Shown piece after piece: positions 32,324 to 39,551 of a DNA stretch of 47,152 bases (the stretch's first letter is position 1; the number at the start of each line of letters is the position of its first letter). This DNA is from Pseudomonadota bacterium (GTDB lineage Bacteria > Pseudomonadota > Alphaproteobacteria > Caulobacterales > Caulobacteraceae). The translations under genes were made by a program, and so were the position numbers. The stretch covers positions 1-47,152 of the forward strand of contig JAEXZS010000011.1 of NCBI GenBank assembly GCA_023451375.1, given 5' to 3'. The notes under the pieces were generated by a model, which worked only from the letters and a program-made list of their open reading frames with translations, searched no databases and was not told where the DNA came from.

Positions 32324-32406
32324 CGCCCCACGCCTTGCCCCATTGCCGCCCCAATCCGCAAGCGCGCGGCGGCCACACCTTGTGACGAAAGATTACAGCC
32401 GCGGAC

Positions 32407-33567
32407 TCAGGCCGCCGCCTGCTCCGCCTTCCTGAGCGCGCTGGCCCGAACCTTCTCGCTCTCCGACTTCAGCTGACCGCAGGCGGCGAGAATGTCGCGG
32501 CCGCGCGGCGTGCGGATCGGGCTGGCGTAGCCGGCCTTGTTGAGGATGGCGGCGAAGCGTTCGATGGTCTTCCAGTCCGAGCACTGGTAGTCCGTGCCGG
32601 GCCAGGGGTTGAAGGGAATCAGGTTGACCTTGGCCGGGATGCCCTCGATCAGCTTCAGCAGGGCGCGCGCCTCTTCCGGGCTGTCGTTGACGCCCTTCAG
32701 CATGACGTACTCGAAGGTCACGCGCCGCGCGTTGGATAGGCCGGGATAGGCGCGGATGGCGGCCATCAGCTGGTCCAGCGGATACTTCTTGTTCAGCGGC
32801 ACCAGGACGTCGCGAAGCGGATCGTCAGTCGCGTGCAGGCTGATGGCCAGCATGGCCGCCGTGCGCTCGCCCAGCGCCTGGAGCTGCGGCACGACGCCGG
32901 ATGTCGAGACCGTGATGCGGCGGCGCGACAGGGCGATGCCCTCGTTGTCCGAGATGATGTCGATCGCGTCGGCGACGTGGTCCAGATTGTACAGCGGCTC
33001 GCCCATGCCCATGAAGACGATGTTCGACAGGCGACGGTCTTCCTTGGGCGACGGCCACTCCTCCAGGTCGTCGCGGGCGACCTGGACCTGGGCCACGATC
33101 TCGGCCGCGGTCAGGTTGCGGACCAGCTTCTGGGTGCCGGTGTGGCAGAAGGTGCAGTTCAGGGTGCAGCCGACCTGGCTGGACACGCACAGGGCGCCGG
33201 CGCGGCCCACGTCGGGGATGTAGACGGTCTCGATCTCGATGCCCGGCGCCGTGCGGATCAGCCATTTGCGCGTGCCGTCCTTGGACACCTGCCGCTCGAC
33301 GATCTCCGGACGAGCCAGGGTGAAGGCTTCCGCAAGCCGCGCCCGCGTGTCCTTGGCCACGTCGCTCATCAGGGCGAAGTCAGTGACACCGTAATGGTGG
33401 ATCCAGCGCCACACCTGGGTGGCGCGCATCTTCGCCTTCTCGGGCGGGCAGATCCCGGCCTCGATCAACGCCTGGCGCAGCCCCTCGCGCGTCATGCCGG
33501 AGAGGTTGACGGGCTGGTCGGTCTTGGCGGCGCCCGGGGCGCGCGAAAGGTCGAGCGTGATGCTCAA
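32407..33567 (-). CDS. rlmN: Dual-specificity 23S rRNA/tRNA adenine-C2 methyltransferase RlmN
   Basis: Radical-SAM enzyme that makes 2-methyladenosine at 23S A2503 and tRNA A37. The cluster ligands are C134, C138 and C141 in GCTLNCTFCHTG. The GMGEPLYNLDHV, ISLHATDDPLRDVLVPLN and YVMLKGVND segments match the family, as does the MRATQVWRWIH N-terminal domain. The TTG at 33567 gives MSITLDLSR and has AGGAT 8 nt upstream; a GTG 30 nt further upstream is also in frame. 386 aa. Confidence 0.95.
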   Translation of the reverse strand: MSITLDLSRAPGAAKTDQPVNLSGMTREGLRQALIEAGICPPEKAKMRATQVWRWIHHYGVTDFALMSDVAKDTRARLAEAFTLARPEIVERQVSKDGTRKWLIRTAPGIEIETVYIPDVGRAGALCVSSQVGCTLNCTFCHTGTQKLVRNLTAAEIVAQVQVARDDLEEWPSPKEDRRLSNIVFMGMGEPLYNLDHVADAIDIISDNEGIALSRRRITVSTSGVVPQLQALGERTAAMLAISLHATDDPLRDVLVPLNKKYPLDQLMAAIRAYPGLSNARRVTFEYVMLKGVNDSPEEARALLKLIEGIPAKVNLIPFNPWPGTDYQCSDWKTIERFAAILNKAGYASPIRTPRGRDILAACGQLKSESEKVRASALRKAEQAAA

Positions 33568-33647
33568 GGCGGCGATCCTGTCAGGGGTTGGACCCACCTA
33601 TATAGCACGGATCCCGGCGAATGCATGACCGGGCTTGGCGGACGCGC

Positions 33648-33944
33648 TCAGAGACCCACGTCCCAGACCCCGGCGTCGCGCATGCGGGTGTCGCGGGCTT
33701 CCTCGGCGCGGCCGCCCAGGTCGCGGGCCATGCCGCGGATCGCGTCGGAGACGGTCGACCTGTGGAGCCCCGGCGCCAGGGCATGCAGAAAGGCGACGCC
33801 CGCCAGGGCCAGCAGCCGCAGGCCGAAACGGCCGGACGCCGCCATGTGCCGCCAATAGGTCTCGCCGACCTCTCGCGGATGATCGAGGAACAGGCGGGCG
33901 AAGGGCGTCGAGCTTCGGCGGCTGTCGGACATCGTCTGGTGCAT
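33648..33944 (-). CDS. DUF6356 family protein
   Basis: A 98-aa protein with the pattern FLDHPREVGETYWRHMAASGRFGLRLLALAGVAFLHALAPGLH, which I recognise as the DUF6356 group. A single hydrophobic segment lies at about residues 41-60. The ATG at 33944 has AGGGAGAG upstream. Function unknown. It diverges from the HtrA protease gene. Confidence 0.7.
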   Translation of the reverse strand: MHQTMSDSRRSSTPFARLFLDHPREVGETYWRHMAASGRFGLRLLALAGVAFLHALAPGLHRSTVSDAIRGMARDLGGRAEEARDTRMRDAGVWDVGL

Positions 33945-34073
33945 CTCGCTCTCCCTGCGGGGCGATGGTCGCGTCGGATGAAGACTTTCGCAAGACCCGA
34001 CGAGAAGTCCGCGCGCCCCATCGTCAGCCGACGGTTCGCGCGCTAGGTTCGCGGTTCGATCAAGGGAACATCC

Positions 34074-35405
34074 ATGCCGCTTCGTTTCAAGGCTCCGCGC
34101 GTCGCCCTGCTGTCCATCGCCCTCCTGGCGTCGGTCGCGCCGGTCCAGGCCCAGACAGGGCCCGGCTACCTGCCTTATGACGCGCGACGCGGCGTGTTCA
34201 GCTTCGCGGCGGGGCTGGACGATTCCCTGCCGGCGGTCGTTCAGGTGACCACCCTGGGCCAGTCGCGCGGCCCCAGTTCGGAAGCCAGCGATCCCAAGCC
34301 GCACGCCTCGGGCTCGGGCGTCATCATCGATGCGGCGGAAGGCATACTGATCACCAACAACCACGTGGTGGAGGGCGGGCGGAAGTTCACGGTCGACCTG
34401 ACCGACGGGCGGCTGTTCGACGCCGTCCTGGTCGGCGCCGACAAGGCCACCGACATCGCCGTGCTGCGGATCGTCCCGGACGGGCGGCCGCTGAACCTGG
34501 CCGAGGTCGAGACGATCGATTCCGACACCCTGCGCACGGGCGACCTGGCCTTCGCGGTCGGCTATCCTCTCGGGCTGGACCAGACGCTGACCATGGGCGT
34601 GATCTCGGGCCTGAACCGGTCCGGCCTGGGTGACGCGGTCGAGGACTACATCCAGACCGATGCGGCGGTGAACCAGGGCAATTCGGGCGGGCCGCTGCTG
34701 GACAGCCGGGGCCGGCTGATCGGCATCAACACCTCGATCCTGTCGGGCGGCTTCGGCGGCGGCAACGACGGCATCGCCTTCGCCGTGCCGTCGCGCATCA
34801 TGCTGTACGTGGCCGAACAGCTGCGCAAGGACGGCGAGGTGCGGCGCGGCCAGACGGGCGCCATCTTCGCCTCCTTGACGGCCGAGCGGGCGCGCGAGCT
34901 GGAGCTGGGCATCGTGCGCGGCGCGATCGTCGCCGACGTGGCGCCCGGATCGCCGGCGGAGCAGGCCGGCCTGCGCCGCCAGGACGTCATCACCCGCATC
35001 CAGGGCCGGCCCGTGGCCAACGCCGGATCGATCAATGCGACGGTCGGCATCGCCGCGCCCGGCTCGGCGCTGAACGTCGTCTATCTGCGCGATGGGCGCG
35101 AGGCGACCACATCCCTGCCGGTCGAGACGCTGACGGAGGCGCCGGTGGTCGTGGGACAGACGGTCGTGCGGGCCTATGGCGCGACCCTGCGCGACGCTGA
35201 CGGCGGAGCCCAGGTCGCGGCGGTCGAGGCGGGTTCACCCGCCGCCCAGGCCGAGCTGGCCGCCGGCGACGTCATCAGGAGCGTCGGCGGCGTGGCCGTG
35301 GCCGACGCGCGCACGGCGGGGGCGGCCTTGCAGGCGGCCTCGGGATCGGCGGATCTGTCCGTGACGCGGAACGGCGAAGCCCTGAGCCTCACCCTGGCGC
35401 TCTAG
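34074..35405 (+). CDS. HtrA/DegP-type periplasmic serine protease
   Basis: A 443-aa secreted protease. A signal peptide (ALLSIALLASVAPVQAQ) precedes a trypsin-like domain with His97 (TNNHVVEGG), Asp127 (ATDIAVL) and Ser204 (NQGNSGGPLLDSRG), then two PDZ domains, from about 265 to 350 (VADVAPGSPAEQAGLRRQDVI) and from about 355 to 440 (AAVEAGSPAAQAELAAGDVIRSVGG). Likely envelope quality control. The second PDZ is shorter than in DegP. Three near-repeats of GGTTCGCG lie just upstream (34033-34060). Confidence 0.92.
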   Translation: MPLRFKAPRVALLSIALLASVAPVQAQTGPGYLPYDARRGVFSFAAGLDDSLPAVVQVTTLGQSRGPSSEASDPKPHASGSGVIIDAAEGILITNNHVVEGGRKFTVDLTDGRLFDAVLVGADKATDIAVLRIVPDGRPLNLAEVETIDSDTLRTGDLAFAVGYPLGLDQTLTMGVISGLNRSGLGDAVEDYIQTDAAVNQGNSGGPLLDSRGRLIGINTSILSGGFGGGNDGIAFAVPSRIMLYVAEQLRKDGEVRRGQTGAIFASLTAERARELELGIVRGAIVADVAPGSPAEQAGLRRQDVITRIQGRPVANAGSINATVGIAAPGSALNVVYLRDGREATTSLPVETLTEAPVVVGQTVVRAYGATLRDADGGAQVAAVEAGSPAAQAELAAGDVIRSVGGVAVADARTAGAALQAASGSADLSVTRNGEALSLTLAL

Positions 35406-35425
35406 CCGGGCTCCAGACAGCGAAA

Positions 35426-35468
35426 CGCCCGCCTTGCCAGGGAGGGGGAGGGATCGGCAGGGCGGGCG
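35426..35468 (+). terminator. Possible terminator after the HtrA gene
   Basis: CGCCCGCCTTGCC (35426-35438) pairs with GGCAGGGCGGGCG (35456-35468), 13 bp with one G-U pair and a purine-rich loop. There is no U run, so intrinsic activity is doubtful. The rest of 35469-35699 holds no gene that I can support. Confidence 0.45.
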
Positions 35469-35699
35469 CTCGCTTGGAGGAAGCATCGGCCGCCGGAGCC
35501 CTTTATGGAAACATCCAGGGGGCTGGGGGGCTGTTCAGGATCCGGACGCTTCCGAACTCCGACGAGCCGATGATCGAGGTGTCGCCTTCCAAACAGGCGG
35601 GCGAAGGACCGAAACGGGGCCATTTCGTGTCGGGTGCGAAATCGTCCTCAGGGTCGGCGCCGGACTGGCGCCCGCGCCGCTTCGACCTAAGTTGAGATC

Positions 35700-36038
35700 A
35701 TGAGCCTTGATCCTCATGTCGCCGCCCAGCCCCTGCCCGGCCCGGTCTTCTTCGACCGGCGCGAACTGGACCTGATCCTGAGGGTCTACGGCCGCATGGT
35801 CGCCCAGGGAGAGTGGCGGGACTACTCCGTCGTCGGCCACAGGGACTTCGCCGAGTTCGCCGTCTTCCGCCGCTCCGGCGACGCCCCCGCCTACCGCATC
35901 GAAAAACGCCCCGCCCTGCAACAGCGCCAGGGCCAGTGGGCCGTCACCGGCGAAGGCGGCCAGATGCTCCGCCGGGGCCGCGACTTGGCCGCCGTGCTGC
36001 GCGTGTTCGACGCGCGGAAGTTTCAGGTGGTGGAATAG
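35700..36038 (+). CDS. DUF2794 family protein
   Basis: A 112-aa protein with VFFDRRELDLILRVYGRMVAQGEWRDYSVVGHRDFAEFAVFRR and PAYRIEKRPALQQRQGQWAVTGEGGQMLRRG, the alphaproteobacterial DUF2794 pattern. No signal peptide or membrane segment. Function unknown. It stands alone before a shared terminator and the Bax-inhibitor-1 gene. Confidence 0.85.
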   Translation: MSLDPHVAAQPLPGPVFFDRRELDLILRVYGRMVAQGEWRDYSVVGHRDFAEFAVFRRSGDAPAYRIEKRPALQQRQGQWAVTGEGGQMLRRGRDLAAVLRVFDARKFQVVE

Positions 36039-36047
36039 GCGTCGGCC

Positions 36048-36077
36048 AAAAAGAAAGGACCCCTCGCGGGGCCCTTT
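36048..36077 (-). terminator. Terminator of the Bax-inhibitor-1 gene
   Basis: AAAGG-A-CCCC (36054-36063) pairs with GGGG-C-CCTTT (36068-36077), leaving one A/C mismatch, with a TCGC loop. On the minus strand it is followed by CTTTTTGG. It sits between the convergent DUF2794 gene and the Bax-inhibitor-1 gene and probably serves the latter. Confidence 0.8.
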
Positions 36078-36098
36078 CCGGATCGGTCTTCGATCATC

Positions 36099-36848
36099 CT
36101 ATTCGCGGTTGCCGCCCATGAAGGCCAGCAGGAACTGGAACAGGTTGATGAAGTTGATGAACAGGCTCAGCGCGCCGAAGCCGGTGGCCACGCCCATCGC
36201 GTTCTGGTCGCCGCCCAGGGCGTAGTAGGTCATCTTCAGCCGCTGGGTGTCGTAGGCGATCAGGCCGGCGAAGATCAGCACGCCCAGGGCGCTGATGATC
36301 AGGTACAGCGTGCCCGAGCCCAGGAACATGTTCACGATCGAGGCGATGATCAGGCCGATCACGCCCATGATCAGGAAGGTGCCCATGCCCGACAGGTCCT
36401 TCTTGGTGGTGTAGCCCACCAGCGACAGGCCGCCGAAGGCCGCCGCCGTGACGAAGAAGGTCGTGGCCAGGCTCTCGCCCGTATAGCGCAGGAACAGGAC
36501 GCCCAGGCCCGCGCCGATGGTCGAGACCACGGCCCAGTAGAGCAGGTTCACGCCGCGCGCCGTCGGGTTCTTCATGAAGAACATCGAGCCGAACAGCATC
36601 ACCAGCGGCGAGAACTGAACGATCATGCCCAGCATGGTCAGGCCGATGCGTCCGTCGGGGCCGACCGCGAACAGCATCTGCTGCACGGCGGGGACGTTGC
36701 CGGTGACATAGGCCAGCACGCCGGCGACCACGAGGCCCAGCGCCAGCTTGTTGTAGACGCCCAGCATGAAGGACCGCAGGCCGGCGTCGACGGACATGTC
36801 GGCCGTCTGCGGCAGCGGGCGGGCGTAGCCGTTGTTGAAATCGCTCAT
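36099..36848 (-). CDS. Bax inhibitor-1/YccA family membrane protein
   Basis: A 249-aa inner-membrane protein with seven hydrophobic segments. MLGVYNKLALGLVVAGVLAYVTGN and the later IFAGLIAYDTQRLKMTYYAL are BI-1 family marks, and the charged AYDTQ segment corresponds to the conserved Asp pair of the calcium-leak/pH sensor. The ATG at 36848 gives the usual MSDFNNGYARP start; an upstream extension lacks support. In E. coli, relatives interact with FtsH. Function here is inferred. Confidence 0.92.
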   Translation of the reverse strand: MSDFNNGYARPLPQTADMSVDAGLRSFMLGVYNKLALGLVVAGVLAYVTGNVPAVQQMLFAVGPDGRIGLTMLGMIVQFSPLVMLFGSMFFMKNPTARGVNLLYWAVVSTIGAGLGVLFLRYTGESLATTFFVTAAAFGGLSLVGYTTKKDLSGMGTFLIMGVIGLIIASIVNMFLGSGTLYLIISALGVLIFAGLIAYDTQRLKMTYYALGGDQNAMGVATGFGALSLFINFINLFQFLLAFMGGNRE

Positions 36849-36980
36849 GGCGACGAATTCTCTCCCATAGGCCAGAGAAGGCTTTCTCCGGTCGTATGCC
36901 GCGAATATCGGGACGCGCAGGCGTCCCTGCAAGGAAAACCGGACTTGGAGCCCGGCGTTCCGCCCGCTACCAACCGTCGC

Positions 36981-37520
36981 ATGTTACGCCTGTTCACCGC
37001 CCTGACCCTGCCGGACGACGTCGCCGAGACGTTGCAGCGGCGCCAGTCCGGCCTGCCTGGCGCGCGCTGGCGGCCGCTGGAGGCGCTGCACGTCACCCTG
37101 GCCTTCTACGGCGAGATGGACGAGCGCCGGGCCGACGACCTGGCTTCGGAACTGTCCCGCGTCTCCGGCGGGCCGTTCGAGATCGCGCTGAGGGCGGTGG
37201 GCGCCTTCGGCGACGCGCACCGCAGCCACAGTCTCTGGGCCGGGGTAGAGACGCCGAACGAACGGCTGTCCGTGCTGGCCGGGCGCTGCAAGGCGGCGGG
37301 GCAGCGGGCCGGGGTGGTCATGGAGGCGCGCGACTACCGCCCGCACGTCACCTTGGCCTATCTGAAGCCGCAGGCGAACCCGGACCGGATCGGCGCCTGG
37401 ATGGCCGGACACAACCTGCTGCGTTCGCCGCCGATCCGCGTCGACCGCTTCGGCCTGTATTCCAGCGTCCTGACCGACGACGGCAGCCATTACGAACTGG
37501 AGCGGGAGTATCTGCTGTGA
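36981..37520 (+). CDS. thpR: RNA 2',3'-cyclic phosphodiesterase (2'-5' RNA ligase fold)
   Basis: A 179-aa 2H-phosphoesterase with the two HxT motifs at His37 (LHVTLAF) and His122 (PHVTLAY). It probably hydrolyses 2',3'-cyclic phosphate ends of RNA. The start ATG at 36981 gives MLRLFTALTLPDDV, the typical N terminus. Its stop overlaps the next gene's GTG start (GTGA), so it is coupled with the acetyltransferase. Confidence 0.92.
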   Translation: MLRLFTALTLPDDVAETLQRRQSGLPGARWRPLEALHVTLAFYGEMDERRADDLASELSRVSGGPFEIALRAVGAFGDAHRSHSLWAGVETPNERLSVLAGRCKAAGQRAGVVMEARDYRPHVTLAYLKPQANPDRIGAWMAGHNLLRSPPIRVDRFGLYSSVLTDDGSHYELEREYLL

Positions 37521-38053
37521 CCGGCCCCGTGCTCGAGACCGACCGCCTGATCCTGCGCCCGACGGCGATGGAGGACTTTCCCCGCTGGGCCGAGTTCCAG
37601 GCCGACCCGGAAACCACCCGCTTCATCGGCGGACCGAAGGCGCCGGCCGAGACCTGGCGGATGATGATGACGGTGGCGGGCGCCTGGACGCTGACCGGCG
37701 TCGGCTTCTTCTCCCTGATCGAGAAGGCCTCGGGCCTGTGGATCGGACGGATCGGGCCGTGGCGACCGCATGGCTGGCCGGGGCCGGAGGTGGGCTGGAG
37801 CCTGCATCCGGACGCGGCGGGCAAGGGCTATGCCTACGAGGCCGCCGTCGCCAGCCTGGACTACGCCTTCGACGTGCTGGGCTGGGACGAGGTGATCCAC
37901 ACCATCGACCTGGAGAACGCCGCCTCGATCCGCCTGGCCGAGCGGCTGGGCTCGCGCCATCGCGGGCCGGGAAAGCTGCCTGAGCCCTTTGCCGACCTGC
38001 CCGTCCACGTCTGGGGCCAGACGCGGGAGGAGTGGCGCGCCCGCGTCCGCTGA
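37517..38053 (+). CDS. GNAT family N-acetyltransferase (RimJ/RimL-like)
   Basis: A 178-aa protein with LETDRLILRPTAMEDFPRWAEF at the N terminus, EVGWSLHPDAAGKGYAYEA as the acetyl-CoA-binding motif A and IHTIDLENAASIRLAERLGS at the C terminus. It acetylates an unknown amine. The GTG at 37517 overlaps the thpR stop. The mmcB promoter and LexA box lie in the 43 bp after it. Confidence 0.87.
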   Translation: MTGPVLETDRLILRPTAMEDFPRWAEFQADPETTRFIGGPKAPAETWRMMMTVAGAWTLTGVGFFSLIEKASGLWIGRIGPWRPHGWPGPEVGWSLHPDAAGKGYAYEAAVASLDYAFDVLGWDEVIHTIDLENAASIRLAERLGSRHRGPGKLPEPFADLPVHVWGQTREEWRARVR

Positions 38054-38062
38054 CGGCGCCGC

Positions 38063-38091
38063 TTGCGGGCGGAACGTAGCCGGAACATAAA
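38063..38091 (+). promoter_or_regulatory. LexA box within the mmcB promoter
   Basis: GAACGTAGCCGGAAC at 38072-38086 is a perfect GAAC-N7-GAAC, the reverse complement of the alphaproteobacterial SOS repeat GTTC-N7-GTTC. It falls between a plausible -35 (TTGCGG, 38063-38068) and -10 (CATAAA, 38086-38091), 10 nt before the mmcB ATG. LexA here would block transcription until DNA damage. Confidence 0.88.
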
Positions 38092-38096
38092 GGCGA

Positions 38097-38546
38097 ATGC
38101 CCGCCGCCGCCGCCCTTCATCTGGAACTGGTCTTCAGCCGTCCCGAGACCACCTTGTCGGTCACGCGCGGGGCGGCGCGGCTGCTGATGGACATGGGCTA
38201 TGCTCCGCTGCTGGAGGTGTGCCTGCCGAACGGGCGACGCGCCGACGTCATGGCCCTGGGCCCCAGGGGCGACATCGTCATCTGCGAGGTGAAGTCGGGG
38301 ATCGACGACTATCGCGTCGACCGCAAATGGCCGGAGTACGCGCCCTTCTGCGACGCCTTCTTCTTCGCCGTGGCGCCGGAGTTCCCGCAGGAGGTCCTGC
38401 CCGACGAACCCGGCCTGATCGTCGCCGACGGCTTCGGCGGCGCGGTGGTGCGCGACGCGCCGGTCACGCCGCTGGCGCCGGCCCGGAGGAAGGCGCTGAC
38501 CCTGGCCTTCGCGCGACTGGGCGCCCTGCGCGGCATGCGGGACTGA
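38097..38546 (+). CDS. mmcB: MmcB family SOS DNA-repair protein
   Basis: A 149-aa protein with a PD-(D/E)xK nuclease-like core: the RRADVMAL Asp, then ICEVKSGIDDYRVDRKWPEY. Caulobacter MmcB is SOS-induced and contributes to mitomycin C resistance. The perfect LexA box immediately upstream agrees with that role. It is the third gene after thpR-GNAT but has its own regulated promoter. Confidence 0.9.
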   Translation: MPAAAALHLELVFSRPETTLSVTRGAARLLMDMGYAPLLEVCLPNGRRADVMALGPRGDIVICEVKSGIDDYRVDRKWPEYAPFCDAFFFAVAPEFPQEVLPDEPGLIVADGFGGAVVRDAPVTPLAPARRKALTLAFARLGALRGMRD

Positions 38547-38607
38547 GCTGAACTGAATCGCGCCGCGGCGGTTCTATGCGGCGTCAGACCAGCGAAGGAC
38601 ACGCATC

Positions 38608-38883
38608 ATGGCGACCCAAGAAGGCCCCGGAGCGGGCGAAGAGAACGATGGCCTGCATCGGCCGGTGAAACCGTCCCCCGAACTCGCCGCCGTCGTGGGC
38701 GAAGGTCCGATGGGCCGCGCCGACGTGGTCAGCGGCCTGTGGGACTATATCAAGAAGAACGACCTTCAGGACAGCCAGGACATCAAGGCCGACGACCGGC
38801 TGAAGGCGGTGTTCGGCAAGGACCGCTTCAGCATGTTCGAGATGAACGCCATGCTGTCCGACCACCTGACCGACGCCGACTGA
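38608..38883 (+). CDS. SWIB/MDM2 domain protein
   Basis: A 91-aa protein consisting of a disordered N terminus (MATQEGPGAGEENDG) and a SWIB domain from about residue 22: VKPSPELAAVVGEGPMGRADVVSGLWDYIKKNDLQD, then IKADDRLKAVFGKDRFSMFEMNAMLSDHL. SWIB is best known from eukaryotic chromatin complexes and chlamydial proteins, so a single-domain bacterial copy is of interest. The role is unknown; DNA or topoisomerase interaction is a guess from relatives. Convergent with regA. Confidence 0.82.
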   Translation: MATQEGPGAGEENDGLHRPVKPSPELAAVVGEGPMGRADVVSGLWDYIKKNDLQDSQDIKADDRLKAVFGKDRFSMFEMNAMLSDHLTDAD

Positions 38884-38910
38884 CCGTCAGCGCGGCGACC
38901 GTCAGCGCGG
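38882..38910. repeat. 15-bp-period direct repeat at two convergent stop codons
   Basis: GACCGTCAGCGCGG occurs at 38882-38895 and 38897-38910, spanning the stop of the SWIB gene and the stop (38904-38902) of regA. Each copy contains a TCA that on the minus strand is a stop codon in the regA frame. Confidence 0.85.
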
Positions 38911-39456
38911 GGCGCGCTTGGCCAGGATTCGCTGCAGCGTGCGGCGATGCATGCCCAGGCGCCGCGCCGTCTCCGAGACGTTGTGATCGCACAGCTCATA
39001 GACGCGCTGGATGTGCTCCCAGCGGACGCGGTCGGCGCTCATGGGGTTCTCGGGAGGCTCGGGCGCCTCGCCGGCGGCGAGCAGCGCCTTGACCACGTCG
39101 TCGGCGTCGGCGGGCTTGGACAGATAGTCCACGGCTCCCGCCTTGACCGCCGCCACCGCCGTGGCGATGGCGCCGTATCCGGTCAGCATGACGATGCGCG
39201 CGTCGGCCCGCCGATCGCGCACGGCCTCGACCACCTTCAGGCCGTTGCCGTCCTCCAGCCGCATGTCCAACACGGCGAAGGCCGGCGCCTTGTCTCGCAG
39301 GATGGCCGAGGCGTCCGCCACGGATTCAGCGGTGGTCACCTCGAAGCCCCGCGCCTCCAGCGCGCGGCCCAGGCGCGTGCGCAGCGCCTGGTCGTCGTCC
39401 AGCAGCAGCAGCGACTTGTCGGGCAGGGCCGCGATACGGTTCTCAAGATCGGACAT
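38902..39456 (-). CDS. regA: Redox response regulator RegA/ActR/PrrA
   Basis: A 184-aa two-domain regulator. The receiver domain has acidic D20-D22 (LLLLDDDQ), phospho-acceptor D64 (AVLDMRLEDG) and the SKP lysine. A short Pro linker leads to a Fis-type helix-turn-helix NVSETARRLGMHRRTLQRIL. RegA controls photosynthesis, respiration, nitrogen and carbon genes in response to quinone redox state. The ATG at 39456 is preferred over 39462 because AGGAG then lies 8 nt away. Sensor regB lies upstream. Confidence 0.95.
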   Translation of the reverse strand: MSDLENRIAALPDKSLLLLDDDQALRTRLGRALEARGFEVTTAESVADASAILRDKAPAFAVLDMRLEDGNGLKVVEAVRDRRADARIVMLTGYGAIATAVAAVKAGAVDYLSKPADADDVVKALLAAGEAPEPPENPMSADRVRWEHIQRVYELCDHNVSETARRLGMHRRTLQRILAKRAPR

Positions 39457-39551
39457 CGGCATTCTCTCCTGATCCTCAAGTCGGGACCGACAGCGCGCCG
39501 GTCAAGGCCGAGGTTCCGACTGCGACGCTTCGACCCAAGCCGCGGGCCGGG

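Noticed and set aside
34033..34060. GGTTCGCG repeats upstream of the HtrA gene as a possible LexA box
   Set aside because: The GTTC half-sites are spaced by 9 and 3 nt, not the 7 required by the alphaproteobacterial LexA repeat.
35474..35695. A 73-codon frame between the HtrA and DUF2794 genes
   Set aside because: No Shine-Dalgarno, no recognisable family and mixed codon usage; not supported as a gene.
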